Part shown: in pieces, positions 1 to 8,614 of the stretch
Layout: every line of letters starts with the position of its first letter
Numbering within the stretch: the first letter of the stretch is position 1
Assembly: GCF_023898315.1 (NCBI RefSeq)
Contig: NC_064614.1
Span: 1,056,736,432 to 1,056,800,431 of the forward strand
Source: Schistocerca nitens
Lineage: Eukaryota; Arthropoda; Insecta; Orthoptera; Acrididae
Direction of reading: 5' to 3'
DNA: 64,000 nucleotides
Notes under the pieces: generated by a model
Databases searched by the model: none
Told to the model about the DNA's origin: nothing
What the model saw: the letters and a program-made list of their open reading frames with translations, nothing else
Made by a program: the position numbers and the translations under genes

Positions 1-357
1 TTTTTCTTATTCCGGAGTCGGATACTCATGCAGTTCCGAAATATTATTTTCGTTAAAAGAATCTAAGTTTTGAGAAATGTATTTAGAATTGTAGACAATA
101 ACTAAAGAACAAACTTTGTCAGACTTAATTGTTAAAGCATCAGCTGCTTTAAGTTTGTTATTAGTAATCTGAACCAACTTCCTATCGTTATGCGTAACAT
201 TTTGAAAACAGGCTGTGTTTTTACTGAGAGTGTTAGCTACGTCAAAAGCAATTCTAGTTTGACATGAATTATCCATGTTTATACAATCAAGTACAATTTT
301 TAGGTCGGTAAGCATGTTTTGTAATACAATTTTTCTCTGCCAAGTTGGGCATGACAT
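1..357 (-). pseudogene. Penelope-like element reverse transcriptase fragment (N-terminal part)
   Basis: A 116-codon open frame runs on the minus strand from position 357 to a stop near position 7. Its second half (IKSDKVCSLVIVYNSKYISQ, then a stretch ending ELHEYPTPE) matches the layout of the KADKGN-type block that precedes the fingers domain in Penelope-like reverse transcriptases, where a KADKGN..V motif is followed by a DYI-type residue run and a DPT motif. The same block is seen in better condition at 28250-28400. The key KADKGN residues are partly changed here (KSDKVC), so this is a decayed copy. The remainder would lie beyond the left edge of the window. Nothing else in it is recognisable, and a different mobile-element protein is possible. 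Confidence 0.4.
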
Positions 358-409
358 TGTACTTTAGGCCTTTTTCAAGTAAGACAATTTTATTCTTTTT
401 AAAAGTTAC

Positions 410-1236
410 GGATCGCAGAGTGGAATGTGAGATTCCTTAATCGGGCAGTAGGTTAGAAAATTTGAAAAAGGAAATGGATAGGTTAATGTTAGATATAGGT
501 GGAATTAGTGACGTTCGGTGGCAGTAGGAACCAGACTTCTGGTCAGGTGAATATATGGTTATTAATACAAAATCAAATAGGGGTAATGCAATAGTAGGTT
601 TCATAAAGAAATAAAAAATTAGGAGCGCGGGTAAGTTACAACGAACAGCACAGTAACGCATTATTGTAAGCAAGATAGACACGAAGCCCACGTCCACCAT
701 GGTAGTACAGAGATTATGTGCCAACTAGCTCCGCATATGACGTAGAGATTGAAGAAATGTATGATGAGATAGAAGAAATTATTCAGATAGTGAAGGGAGA
801 CGAAAATTTAATAGCCATCGGGGACTGGAACTCAGCAGTAAGAAAAGGAAGCAAAGGAAAAGTAGTAGGTGAATATGGAATGGAGATAAGGAATGAAAGA
901 GGAAGGCGTCTGGTAGAATTTTGCACAGAGCATAACATAATCATAGCTAACATTTGGTTTAAGAATCATGAAAGAAGGGTCTATATGTGGAAGAGGCCTG
1001 GACAGAATGGAAGATTTTAGATAGTTTATATAATGGTAAGACATAGATTTAGGAACCAGGTTTTAAACTGTAAGACATTTACAGGGGTATATGTAGACTC
1101 TGACCACAATCTATTGATTGTGAACTGTAAATTAAAACTGAGGAAACTGCAAAAAGGTGGAAATTTAAGGAGATGGGATCTGGATAATCTGAAAGAACCA
1201 GAGGTTGTAGAGAGTTTCAGAAAGAGCATTAAGTGA
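410..1236 (+). pseudogene. LINE apurinic/apyrimidinic-type endonuclease domain remnant
   Basis: Family knowledge: this domain nicks target DNA to prime reverse transcription. The start is visible as AEWNVR near 425, then LKKEMDRL..DIGGISDVRW near 470-530, KIDTKPTST near 675-700, and PTSSAYDVEIEEMYDEIEEI (719-780). The catalytic GDWN motif is at about 822-833, followed by GRRLVEFCTEHNIIIAN (901-950). A VDSDHNLL-type SDH motif near 1096-1120 closes the domain. At least three frame breaks separate these blocks. No usable start codon can be chosen, because the N-terminal part contains stops. Confidence 0.85.
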
Positions 1237-2711
1237 ACGATTGAGGAGAATGGAATAAAGAAATACAGTACGAGAACTATGGGTAGCTTTGAGAGATGAA
1301 TTAGTAAAAGCAGCAGAGGATCAAGTAGGTAAAAAGACAACGGCTAGCAGAAATCCTTGGGTAACAGATGAGATATGAATTTAATTGATGAAAGGAGAAA
1401 ATATAAAAATTAAGTAAATAAAGTAGGCAAAAAGGAATACAAACGTCTCAAAAATGAGATAGAAAGGAAGTGTAAAGCGGCTAAGCAGGGATGGGTAGAA
1501 GACAAATGTAAGAATTTAGAGGCATATATCACCAGGGGTAAAATAGACACTGCCAACAGGAAAATAAAACAGACCTTTGCAGCAAAAAGAATCCCTTGTA
1601 TGAATATCAAGAGCTGAGATGGAAAATCAGTTCTAAGCAAAGAAGGGAAAGCAGAAAGGTGGTAGTAGTATATAAAGGGTCTACGCAAGGGATATGTACT
1701 TGAGGGAAGTATTATGAAAATGTAGGAGGATAAAGATTAAGACGAAATGGGAGATAGGATACTGCGTGAAGAATTTGACAGAACACTGAAAGACCTAAAT
1801 CGAAACAAGGCCCCGGGAGAAGACAACAGTCCATTTGAACTACTGATTGCCTTGGGAGAGCTAACCATGATAAAACTCTACCATGTGGTGAGCAAGATGT
1901 ATGAGACAGGCGAAATAACCTCAGACTTCAAGGAGGATATAATAACTACAATCCCAAAGGAAGCCGGTGTGTACAGTTGTGAAAATTACCGAACTATCAG
2001 TTTAATAAGTCACGGCTGCAAAATACTGTCAAGAATTCTTTAAAACGAATGGAAGAAGTGATAGAAGCCAACCTCGGGGTAAGTCAATTTGGTTTCCGTA
2101 GAAATTTTGGAACACGCGAGGCGATACTGACCTTACGACCTATCTTAGACTAAGGAAAGGCAAACCTACTTTTCTAGCGTTTGTAGTCTTAGATAAAGCT
2201 TTTGATAAAGTTCACTGGAATACTCTCAGATTCTGAAGATAACAGGGGTCCAATACATGGAGCGAAACGCTGTTTTCAATTTTTACAGAAACCAGATGGC
2301 TGTTATAAGAGTTGATTGGCATGAAAGGGAGCAGTGGTTGGGAAGGGAGTGAGACAGGGTTGTAGCCTATCCCCGATTTTGTTCACTCTGTATACTGAGC
2401 AAGCAGTAACGAAAACAAAAGAAATATTTGGAGCAGCGCGAAGTAGCCGCGCGGTTAGAGGCGCCAAGTCACTGACTGCGCGGCCCCTCCCGCCGGAGGT
2501 TCGAGTCCTCTCTCGGGCATGAGTGTGTTGGTCTTAGCATAAGTTAACTTAAGTAGTGTGCAAGACTAGAGACCGATGACATAAGCAGTCTGGTCCCTTA
2601 GAAATTCACACACATTTCAGCATTTGAACAAAAATTTGGAGTAGGAATTAAAATCCATAGACAATAAATAAAAGCCTTGAGCTTTGCCGATGACAGTGTA
2701 ATTCTGTTAGA
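1237..2711 (+). pseudogene. LINE linker and reverse transcriptase palm remnant
   Basis: Between 1237 and 1746 is a basic, lysine-rich linker in broken frames (KKEYKRLKNEIERKCKAAK, then a KIKQTFAAKR block) typical of the EN-RT connector. The reverse transcriptase begins with LNRNKAPGEDNSPFELL (1789-1840), then SDFKEDIITTIPKEAG and NYRTISLISHGCKILSRIL (1985-2040). After a frameshift comes SQFGFRRNFGTREAILTL, then AFVVLDKAFDKVHW containing the first catalytic Asp (about 2179-2220), and VRQGCSLSPILFTLY (2350-2395). The SINE follows, and then LSFADDSVILL carrying the FADD catalytic box (about 2676-2711). The Penelope-type insertion begins directly after this box. Confidence 0.85.
2433..2630 (+). 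mobile_element. tRNA-derived SINE, family B
   Basis: The head carries a GGTTCGAGTCC box B promoter motif (about 2498-2508). The body ends with the GACCGATGAC..AGCAGTCTGGTCCCTTAG block and a CACACATTT tail, shared with copies at 16418, 19600 and 24976. The flanks read AAATATTTGGA and AAAAATTTGGA, an imperfect target duplication consistent with retrotransposition into the LINE. The LINE reading resumes immediately after it. Confidence 0.85.
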
Positions 2712-2759
2712 CAATGTTACTTATAATCCGTCTTGCCTGCAAAAATGTTTATTCACATA

Positions 2760-2791
2760 ACGGGTTTCGGGTCCTCTAGAAGCATCTTCAG
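2760..2791 (-). ncRNA. hammerhead-ribozyme-like motif (minus arm)
   Basis: Read on the minus strand the order is CTGAAGA, then a hairpin TGCTTC-TAGAG-GACCC, then GAAA, then ACCCGT, which could form a two-base-pair helix III. Family knowledge: minimal hammerhead variants sit in the flanking repeats of Penelope-like elements. One extra T lies between the CTGAAGA box and the helix, and the stem has a mismatch, so activity is uncertain. Confidence 0.45.
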
Positions 2792-2993
2792 GCCGGCCGG
2801 GTGTGGCCGTGCGGTCTAGGCGCTTCAGTCTGGAACCGCGTGCCGCTCCGGTTGCAGGTTCGAATCCTGCTTCGGGCATGGATGTGTGTGATGTCCTTAG
2901 GTTAGTTAGGTTTAAGTATTTCTAAGTTCTAGGGGACTGATGACCACAGCAGTTAAGTCCCATAGTGCTCAGAGCCATTTGAACCATTTGAAC
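2792..2993 (+). mobile_element. tRNA-derived SINE, family A
   Basis: The head starts GGCCGGCC..GTGGCCGTGCGG and has the box B motif GGTTCGAATCC at about 2858. The body contains the diagnostic CCTTAGGTTAGTTAGGTTTAAG and ends CATAGTGCTCAGAGCCATTTG with GAACC repeats. The 9-bp duplication CATCTTCAG (2783-2791 and 2994-3002) shows it entered the palindrome arm after that arm was already in place. Confidence 0.92.
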
Positions 2994-3141
2994 CATCTTC
3001 AGATCTGCAATTTCGGTTACAGGAGTAACCCGTCCACACACAGCAAACTTCACATGCTGCGTCACACACTTTTTTTTTGTGACGTTGCATGTGAAGGTTG
3101 CTGTGTGTGAACGGGTTACTCCTGTAACCGAAATTGCAGAT

Positions 3142-3175
3142 CTGAAGATGGTTCTAGAGGAACCGAAAACGGTCA
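3142..3175 (+). ncRNA. hammerhead-ribozyme-like motif (plus arm)
   Basis: CTGAAGA (3142-3148) is followed by T, then the hairpin GGTTC-TAGAG-GAACC, then GAAA (3165-3168) and ACGGTC. The stem has five Watson-Crick pairs. The layout is that of a type I hammerhead core with a very short helix III, apart from the single extra T before helix II. It is the plus-strand partner of the motif at 2760-2791. Confidence 0.5.
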
Positions 3176-3271
3176 TGTGAATAAGTATTTTTGCAATCGA
3201 GGCGGATTGTAAGTAACATTGTATAACCAGTGATTGCGGTATCTCATCAGACATTATGTCAGTTTTTGCAA

Positions 3272-4016
3272 AATTCTGTTAGAGACAGCAAAGGACCTGG
3301 AAGAGCAGTTGAAAGAAATGAACAGTGTCTTGAAAGGAGGATACAAGATGAACATCAACAAAAGCAAAGTGAGGATAATTGAATGTAGTCGAATTAAATC
3401 ACGTGATGCTGAGGGAATTAGATTAGGAAATGAGACACTTAAAGTAGTAGATGAGTTTTGCTAATTGGGGAGCAAAATAACAGATGATGGTCGAAAAAGA
3501 GAGGATATAAAATGTAGACTAGAAATGGCAAGAAAACAGTTTATGAAGAATAGAAATATAACATAGAATATAGATTTAAGTATCAGGAAGTCTTTTCGGG
3601 AAATATTTGTATTGAGTGTAGCCATGTATGGAAGTGAAACATGGATGATAAATAGTTTGGACAAGAAGAGAATAGAAGCTTTCGAAATGTGGTGCTACAG
3701 AAGAATGCTGAAGATTAGATGGATATATCACGTAACTAATGAGGAGGAACTGAAAAGAATTGAGGAGAAGAGGAATTTGAGGGACAACGTAACTAGAAGA
3801 AGGGACCGGTTGGTAGGACATTTTCTGAGGCATCAAGGAATTACCAGTTTAGTATTGGAGGGCAGAGTGGAGGGTAAAAATCGTAGAGGGAGACCAAGAG
3901 ATGATTACACTAAGCAGGTTCAGAAGGATGTAGGTTGCTGCAGTTACTTGGAGATGAAGAAGCTTGCTCGGAATAGAATAGCATGGAGAACTACATCAAA
4001 CCAGTCTCTGGATTGA
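3272..4016 (+). pseudogene. LINE reverse transcriptase thumb and C-terminal segment
   Basis: The frame resumes after the duplication with ETAKDLEEQLKEMNSVLKGG, KMNINKSKVRIIEC and GNETLKVVDEFC (3284-3465), where the usual YLGS motif is broken by a stop at 3464. The second block (3612-4016) reads MYGSETWMINSLDKKRIEAF, MWCYRRMLKI, GRRGRPRDD-like residues and ends RTTSNQSLD. These blocks follow the catalytic palm in this LINE family. Compared with the copy at 14506-14757, this C-terminus is the better preserved one, an uninterrupted 134 codons. Confidence 0.88.
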
Positions 4017-4512
4017 AGACAACAACACAGTCTTATTTTAATTTCTTTTATGAAACACATGACTGCTGCTCTTAAAGGTACCTTGAGAACATGTTTCTGC
4101 AGGAAACAGACAAAAAAAATTACTAAGCTTCGTTTTGTGTTTACGGAATATGCCTTGTGTACAAATTTCTAAATTTTCGTTAATCTGTATCCAGAAATCG
4201 TAACGTTAAAATTAAAATTGATACGGATGATATTTGTGAGCTCTAATTATAGATAATATGCTTCTTCACTGAGAACATCTTTTTTAGCACATTGCTTTTT
4301 AACAGTATCAGGAATGAGATTTTTAACTGCAGGTCTAAAACCTTGGTATCTTTCTTACAAGTCGTGAATTTAATATATGCTTTCACATAATTAAGGACTA
4401 GCCCCCTTTTTTCACATTGCTTACTGAATTAAACGGCCATACCTGTACTTAGCAATTTCTTCGTTAAATCCTTATATTTAGAGGCAGCATTGAATGCTTG
4501 AGTATGCAGAGA
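4017..4512. other. AT-rich stretch, nothing recognised
   Basis: No open frame, RNA gene, or repeat shared with the rest of the window was found between the LINE end and the palindrome. Confidence 0.5.
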
Positions 4513-4680
4513 TCTTATTTTGAACATGGCTGCCTGATCAGCGACCGTTTACAAAGAAAAAGTAAAGCAATAACAGCCCTCACACGAAAAAAAGAAGCTT
4601 TCTTTTTGTGACAGAGGGCTGTTATTGCTTTCATTTTACTTTGTAAACGGTCGCTGAGCATGCAGCCGTGTTAGAAATAT
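4513..4680. repeat. near-perfect palindrome (fold-back/MITE-like)
   Basis: Two arms of roughly 80-85 bp meet at AAGCTTTC near 4596. The sequence CAGCGACCGTTTACAAAG (left) is answered by CTTTGTAAACGGTCGCTG (right), with GCAATAACAGCCCTC and GAGGGCTGTTATTGC further in, and homopurine A/T runs at the tip. The arms differ by a few substitutions and short indels. It has no coding capacity. The class is unknown and no clear duplication was seen. Confidence 0.75.
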
Positions 4681-4696
4681 CTTCCGGAGCTTTTTC

Positions 4697-4893
4697 TTTT
4701 TTTTAAAAAAAAAAAAAAAAGGTGTGAGAGATCTTATGGGACTTAACTGCTAAGGTCATCAGTCCCTAAGCTTACACACTACTTAGCCTAAATTATCCTA
4801 AGGACAAACACACACACCCATGCCCCAGGGAGGACTCGAACCTCCGCCGGGACCAGCCGCACAGACCATGACTGCAGCGCCGTAGACCGCTCG
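4697..4893 (-). mobile_element. tRNA-derived SINE (minus), family A/B-like
   Basis: The 10-bp duplication GAGCTTTTTC (4687-4696 and 4894-4903) brackets it. On the minus strand it has a GGTTCGAGTCC box B and the CATGGGTGTGTGTG linker. Its body ends GGGACTGATGACC..AGCAGTTAAGTCCCATAAG, so head features of family B are combined with a tail like family A. The tail end is homopolymeric A/T. Confidence 0.85.
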
Positions 4894-4904
4894 AGAGCTT
4901 TTTC

Positions 4905-5000
4905 AATTCTGAATCTAATACTGGATCCGCTATCTCTTCTTGATCGACTACTATTTGCATTGTTTTCAGTCCCGTTTATTCGCTTTGAAATACCTGTACT
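4905..5000 (-). repeat. possible short RTE-like LINE fragment
   Basis: One minus-strand frame reads VVDQEEIADPVLDSELKK, similar to VDLQEIVDRVLESDFK at the equivalent place of the LINE copy at 15920-15985. The match is short and low in information, so it may be chance. Confidence 0.25.
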
Positions 5001-5116
5001 TTGAACCATCTCTTCCAGAATACGTATACAGCGTATCAATACCTGTTTCCTGTCGCGCACTGCCGTCCTCCACCTCTCATGCCTTTGATGTTTCCGGTGA
5101 CGAGATGATAACGCCC

Positions 5117-5120
<4 letters not shown>

Positions 5121-5167
<47 letters not shown>
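5121..5167. repeat. (TG)n microsatellite
   Basis: About 23 uninterrupted TG units, followed by an impure TGCGCGCATGTGTATGTG tail. It lies 45 bp upstream of the predicted 3' splice site of the receptor exon. Confidence 0.97.
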
Positions 5168-5176
<9 letters not shown>

Positions 5177-5212
5177 TGTATGTGTGTGTACAGACGTGCC
5201 CGCGTGTTGCAG

Positions 5213-5392
5213 GACATCCCGCTGCACGTGACGATGCTGACGTTCGTGCTGCTGGCGACGGACCGCTACCGGCTGGTGCTGTACCCGTACAAGCCGCGGG
5301 TGCCGCTCTGCATCTGCGCCATGGGCTCGTGGCTGCTCGCCGTCTGCATAGTCGTGCCCTACCCCTTCTACCTCACATACCTCGACCTGGGG
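5213..5392 (+). CDS. class A G-protein-coupled receptor, internal exon (TM3-DRY-TM4)
   Basis: Sixty codons, phase 0 at both ends, lie between an acceptor ending GCGTGTTGCAG (AG at 5211-5212) and a donor GTGAGT (5393-5398). The peptide starts DIPLHVTMLTFVLLA, continues with TDRYRLVLYPYKPR (the DRY box and second intracellular loop) and ends with the hydrophobic TM4 segment GSWLLAVCIVVPYPFYLTYL. Receptors of this type sit in the plasma membrane, and the DRY arginine is part of the G-protein activation switch. The exon is strongly GC-rich against an AT-rich background, as expected of conserved coding sequence. No flanking exons are in the window, which implies long introns. The ligand class cannot be told; neuropeptide or orphan receptors are the likely group. 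Confidence 0.82.
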
Positions 5393-5536
5393 GTGAGTAC
5401 CGCTTCACGTCTGACTGCCGAAAGTGAACATTTCAAATCTTCTGCGGATTCCGTTTTGTTGCGTCGATGGAACATCCATTACATTGCATCACAGTGCTCA
5501 TTCTGAAGGTGACACCTCGGGATGCATTTCCTTTAA

Positions 5537-6300
5537 GTGGGGTAGGACGTCAAACGGGCCGACTTGGAGCAGGAGAGTCACCACAGGACATTTTAATTTC
5601 TGCTGTCTATACTTTTACAAATAAATTCATAAAACTTTGTCACCATAACCAGGAAGGATTGAGGACTCACACTCATTGCAGTGGAAGTTCAAAAGCTTAG
5701 CAAAACACCTTGTTTTACATGTGAAATTTCGTCATTTTTTCACTTATTACTGGCTGCATTTGTTGCTATGGGTACACTTTTATTCCTAAGTAAGATAGAT
5801 TCTTCGATGAATTTTTCATAGCATACAAACAGAGTTACAGGCGTATAAAACTCTAGAATTTTCCAAATCTATTAAAAAATGTGGAAAAATTGAGATAATT
5901 AACTATAAAACTTGAATCTTTTCTAAACATGAAGTTTAAAATGTAACAGTTCATTCATTTTTCATAAATTAAATATCTTCTAGAGTTTCATACACCTGTA
6001 ACTATTGTTTGTATGGTGTGCAAAAGTTATTGAAGAATCTCTCTTACTTAGGATGAAAAGTCTACCTATAGCAACAAATGCAGCAAGTAGTAAGTGAAAA
6101 AATGATGAAATTTCACATGTAAAAAAATGTGTTTTGTTACGTTTTTGAGCTTCCACTGCTACGAGTATGAATCCTGAATCCTTCCTGATCATGCTGTTAA
6201 AGTTTTGTGAATTTATTTGTAAAAGTATAGACAGTGGAAATTAAAATGTCCTGTGGTGCGTCTCCTGCTCCAAGTCGGCCCGTTTGACATCCTACTCCCC
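5537..6300. mobile_element. TTAA-flanked non-autonomous transposon with ~300-bp inverted repeats
   Basis: TTAA occurs at 5533-5536 and 6301-6304, exactly outside two inverted arms. The left arm begins GTGGGGTAGGACGTCAAACG, and the right arm, read on the minus strand, begins GGGGAGTAGGATGTCAAACG. Similarity then continues for about 290-310 bp (GACTTGGAGCAGGAGA.., ..ATTTTAATTTC..GTCTATACTTTTAC). The centre (about 5850-5990) is AT-rich and non-coding. TTAA duplications are typical of piggyBac and Kolobok transposases, so it was probably mobilised in trans. It lies downstream of the receptor exon in the presumed intron. Confidence 0.78.
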
Positions 6301-6584
6301 TTAAGTCCTAATTAATGTTTTGATGCTTTCCTTCATCTTTCCCTATCTTGTGTTAATCCTTTCATCTCAACGTAACTACTGTACTCAACAACCTGTATAA
6401 TCATTGGAAAAAATAACGTACATTCTACAAATAAATAAAAAAGCAAAATAAAATATAAAAAGAAGCGAAACACTACTAAGGTATTATTGGAATGGGACGG
6501 ATATTGGTAGGTGTAATGTATATGTTCGGAAAAACAAATTATCACAATCTCAGAAAAAAATGGATGATTTATTCGAGAGACGGA

Positions 6585-6676
6585 GCTTGGCAGTTTAAGC
6601 AAGTGACGAACGCGCTGCTCCACTGCTGCCCCCTATGCAAATAGAAGTAACTCTCGCCGTGTGCGGGTTGGCATTA
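6585..6676 (-). pseudogene. Tc1-like transposase fragment, distal part
   Basis: Read on the minus strand across the mariner insertion from 8374, the frame gives the DNANPHTARV-like block that follows the second catalytic Asp of Tc1-like transposases, then decays (stops within about 60 bp). It abuts the TA at 6677-6678. Confidence 0.6.
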
Positions 6677-6918
6677 TACAGGGTGAAAAGTATTTAAACC
6701 GACAAACTCTAGGAGGCTGTAGGGGACATCAAAACAAATATTTTTCCCTAATGTCATTATTTCCGATGGGGATTATTTAAACCAGTGGAGGCCGTATTAC
6801 GCTCTACAGTTGTTAGACGCCGTATTACGATCTTTAGTTGTTAGAGGGCGTATTACGCTCTTCAGTTGTAGGCAACTGCTGTCCATCAGTGTAGTAGTGC
6901 ATTGTCTCTGTTTAGTAA

Positions 6919-8193
6919 TGGAGCGATACACCTGGAGTGACGACACTAATATGGTTGGTGCGTACTACGTAGCGCACCACAACGGACGAGCTGCACAGCG
7001 GGTTTTTCAACAACAATATCCTAATCGCCGTATCCCGCATCATACGACCTTCGTAGCTATGTACCAACATCTGCGTGAGACCGCGTCATTTAGTAGATTA
7101 CCTACAGAGGGACGCCGTCGGACGGTAAGAGCGCTGCAACTTGAGGAAGCTGTCATGCAGCATATGGAGCGGGATCCTTCAATCAGCACTCGTGCAATTG
7201 CACGTAACATAGGGACGAATCAGATGCATGGAAGAACAGTCCTTCGAGAGCAATTGTAACGTCCATTTCACTTACAGCGTGTCCATAACCTGGAACCAGT
7301 TGATTATCCACCCAGACCACAATTTTCGCAGTGGTACCTGGAACAGTGTGAAATGCATCCTACATTCCCATCTTCTGTGTTGTTTACCGATAAATCAACG
7401 TTCGGGCGTGATGGCGTCTTCAACATGCACAATTCGCATGTTTTGAGTGAGGATAACCCACATGGCACAGTTACTAGCGCTCATCAAGTGCGAAATGGCT
7501 CTGACCACTATGCGACTTAACGTCTGAGGTCATCAGTCGCCTAGAACTTAGAACTAATTAAATCTAACTAACCTAAGGACATCACACACACCCATGCCCG
7601 AGGCAGGATTCGAACCTGCGACCGGAGCGGTCACGCGGTTCCAGACTGAAGCGCCTAGAACCGCACGGCCACACCGGCCGGCCCATCAAGTGCGGTTCTT
7701 CGTTAATGTGTGGGTCGGTGTTGTTGGGGACTGTTTAATTGGGCCGTATCTGCTACCTAGGTCATTAAACGGCAGGCACTATTACAATTTTCTCGCCAGA
7801 GCATTGCCAGAATTGCTGGAAGACGTCCCGCTCCCTACAAGACAACACATGTGGTTCCTACATGACGGGGCGCCAGCACATTTCAGTCGTCGTGTTCGTC
7901 GATTCCTGGACCGACGGTTCCCAGAAACGTGGATTGGCAGAGGTGGTCCTGCACCATGGCTTGCTCGATCCCCAGATATGTCCCCTCTGGACTTTTTTGT
8001 GCCGGGAGAGATGCGCAACCTTGTTTTCGCAACTCCTGTTGCATCAGAAGAGGATCTGGCTGCCCGGATAGTAGCAGCAGCAGGAACAATTCAGGATACT
8101 CCTGGGGTTTTTGCCCGTGTCAGACAAAACATGATCCAATGGTGTAACCTTTGTTTACGTGTCAATGGAGGCATTTTTGAAAATCTACTGTAA
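6919..8193 (+). pseudogene. mariner-superfamily transposase, disrupted
   Basis: It begins MERYTWSDDTNMVGAYYVAH (6919), with a helix-turn-helix region (RRIPHHTTFVAMYQHLRETAS, then a second block DPSISTRAIARNIG near 7165-7215). A small deletion near 7230-7255 shifts the frame. Further on, VLFTDKSTF near 7376 marks the first catalytic Asp. After the SINE the frame is open from 7685: VRFFVNVWVGVVGDCLIGPY, FLHDGAPAHFS with the second Asp (about 7855-7890), and RSPDMSPLDFF with the third (7966-8000). It ends at 8193. Length without the SINE is about 360 codons, normal for the family. Transposase binds the TIRs and cuts and pastes at TA. Confidence 0.88.
7493..7683 (-). mobile_element. SINE family A inside mariner transposase
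   Basis: The 11-bp duplication CATCAAGTGCG (7482-7492 and 7684-7694) flanks it. On the minus strand it shows GGCCGGCCGGTGTGGCCGTG at the head, GGTTCGAATCC as box B and the CCTTAGGTTAG body. Its insertion created a spurious open frame running from the SINE into the transposase. Confidence 0.93.
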
Positions 8194-8373
8194 TTGAAAT
8201 TGGGTTGTCTCTTGACCATTATTTGTTGGTTTAATTAATTTGCCGCCAGAGAAATCTTCCTCTACCGGTTTAAATTCTCTTCATAGGAAAAAATGACAAT
8301 AGGGAAAAATATTTGTTTTGATGTCCCCTACAACCTCCCAGAGTTTGTCGGTTTAAATACTTTTCACCCTGTA

Positions 8374-8607
8374 TTGCCGAAAAGGAAGCCCAGTATTGCT
8401 TGCCATGAAGGGCAACAGAACAGGGCACAGAATATCGTCGACGTATTGCTGTGTCGTGAGTGTGCCGCAGATGACAACCTTTCCTGCTGTGAAAGGGAAA
8501 TGGCAGAAAAGGCACCCCAGACCGTGACCCCTATTTGTAGTGCCGTAAGGCGCGTGGCGGTCAGGTTGGTATCTCACAGCTGCCTGCGGCGTCACCAGAC
8601 ACGTATT
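8374..8607 (-). pseudogene. Tc1-like transposase fragment (proximal part of split copy)
   Basis: The minus frame gives a VWGAFS-like start of the DDE core, then HFPFTAGKVVICGTLTTQQY, VDDILCPVLLPFMAS and TGLPFRQ just before the TA where mariner is inserted. The block corresponds to the region between the first and second catalytic Asp of Tc1-like transposases. Confidence 0.7.
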
Positions 8608-8614
8608 TGGCCTG

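Larger units (their letters stand above)
2712..3271. mobile_element. Penelope-derived terminal-repeat palindrome inserted in LINE
   Basis: The segment is flanked by a perfect 12-bp duplication AATTCTGTTAGA (2700-2711 and 3272-3283). It is a long inverted repeat. The plus arm runs from about 3071 to 3222 and ends ..GGATTGTAAGTAACATTGTA. The minus arm begins CAATGTTACTTATAATCCG at 2712 and continues, after an inserted SINE, from 2994 to about 3070. Both arms carry a CTGAAGA-hairpin-GAAA core like the hammerhead-type motif reported in terminal repeats of Penelope-like elements, followed by a GTGAATAA stretch. There is no coding sequence, so it is probably a non-autonomous or processed derivative. 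Confidence 0.65.
410..4020 (+). mobile_element. RTE-like non-LTR retrotransposon (LINE), broken and twice interrupted
   Basis: Endonuclease, linker, reverse transcriptase and C-terminal segments appear in order on the plus strand, in several frames. The whole corresponds to a single EN-RT protein of the kind often mis-annotated as craniofacial development protein 2-like. A SINE (2433-2630) and a Penelope-derived palindrome (2712-3271) sit inside the reverse transcriptase region. Removing them restores colinearity with the family. The 3' end is TSNQSLD followed by a stop and a run rich in ACAACA, as in the copies at 14506-16290 and 59240-59305. The many stops and frameshifts mean it cannot be autonomous. 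Confidence 0.88.
6679..8371 (+). mobile_element. mariner-superfamily DNA transposon (degenerate)
   Basis: TA dinucleotides (6677-6678 and 8372-8373) flank terminal inverted repeats beginning CAGGGTGAAAAGTATTTAAAC. Similarity between the ends extends past AATATTTTTCCCTA, roughly 80-100 bp. It contains a broken transposase and an inserted SINE. The element sits inside a Tc1-like transposase fragment, whose reading resumes on both sides. Confidence 0.88.

Noticed and set aside
4940..5506. 188-codon ORF through the (TG)n tract and the receptor exon
   Set aside because: Only 5213-5392 has receptor similarity, and it is bounded by splice signals. The rest is intron and dinucleotide repeat that happens to stay open.
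7594..7684. start of a 199-codon ORF within the mariner
   Set aside because: The ATG and the first 30 codons come from the inserted SINE on the opposite strand; it is a chimera, not a gene start.
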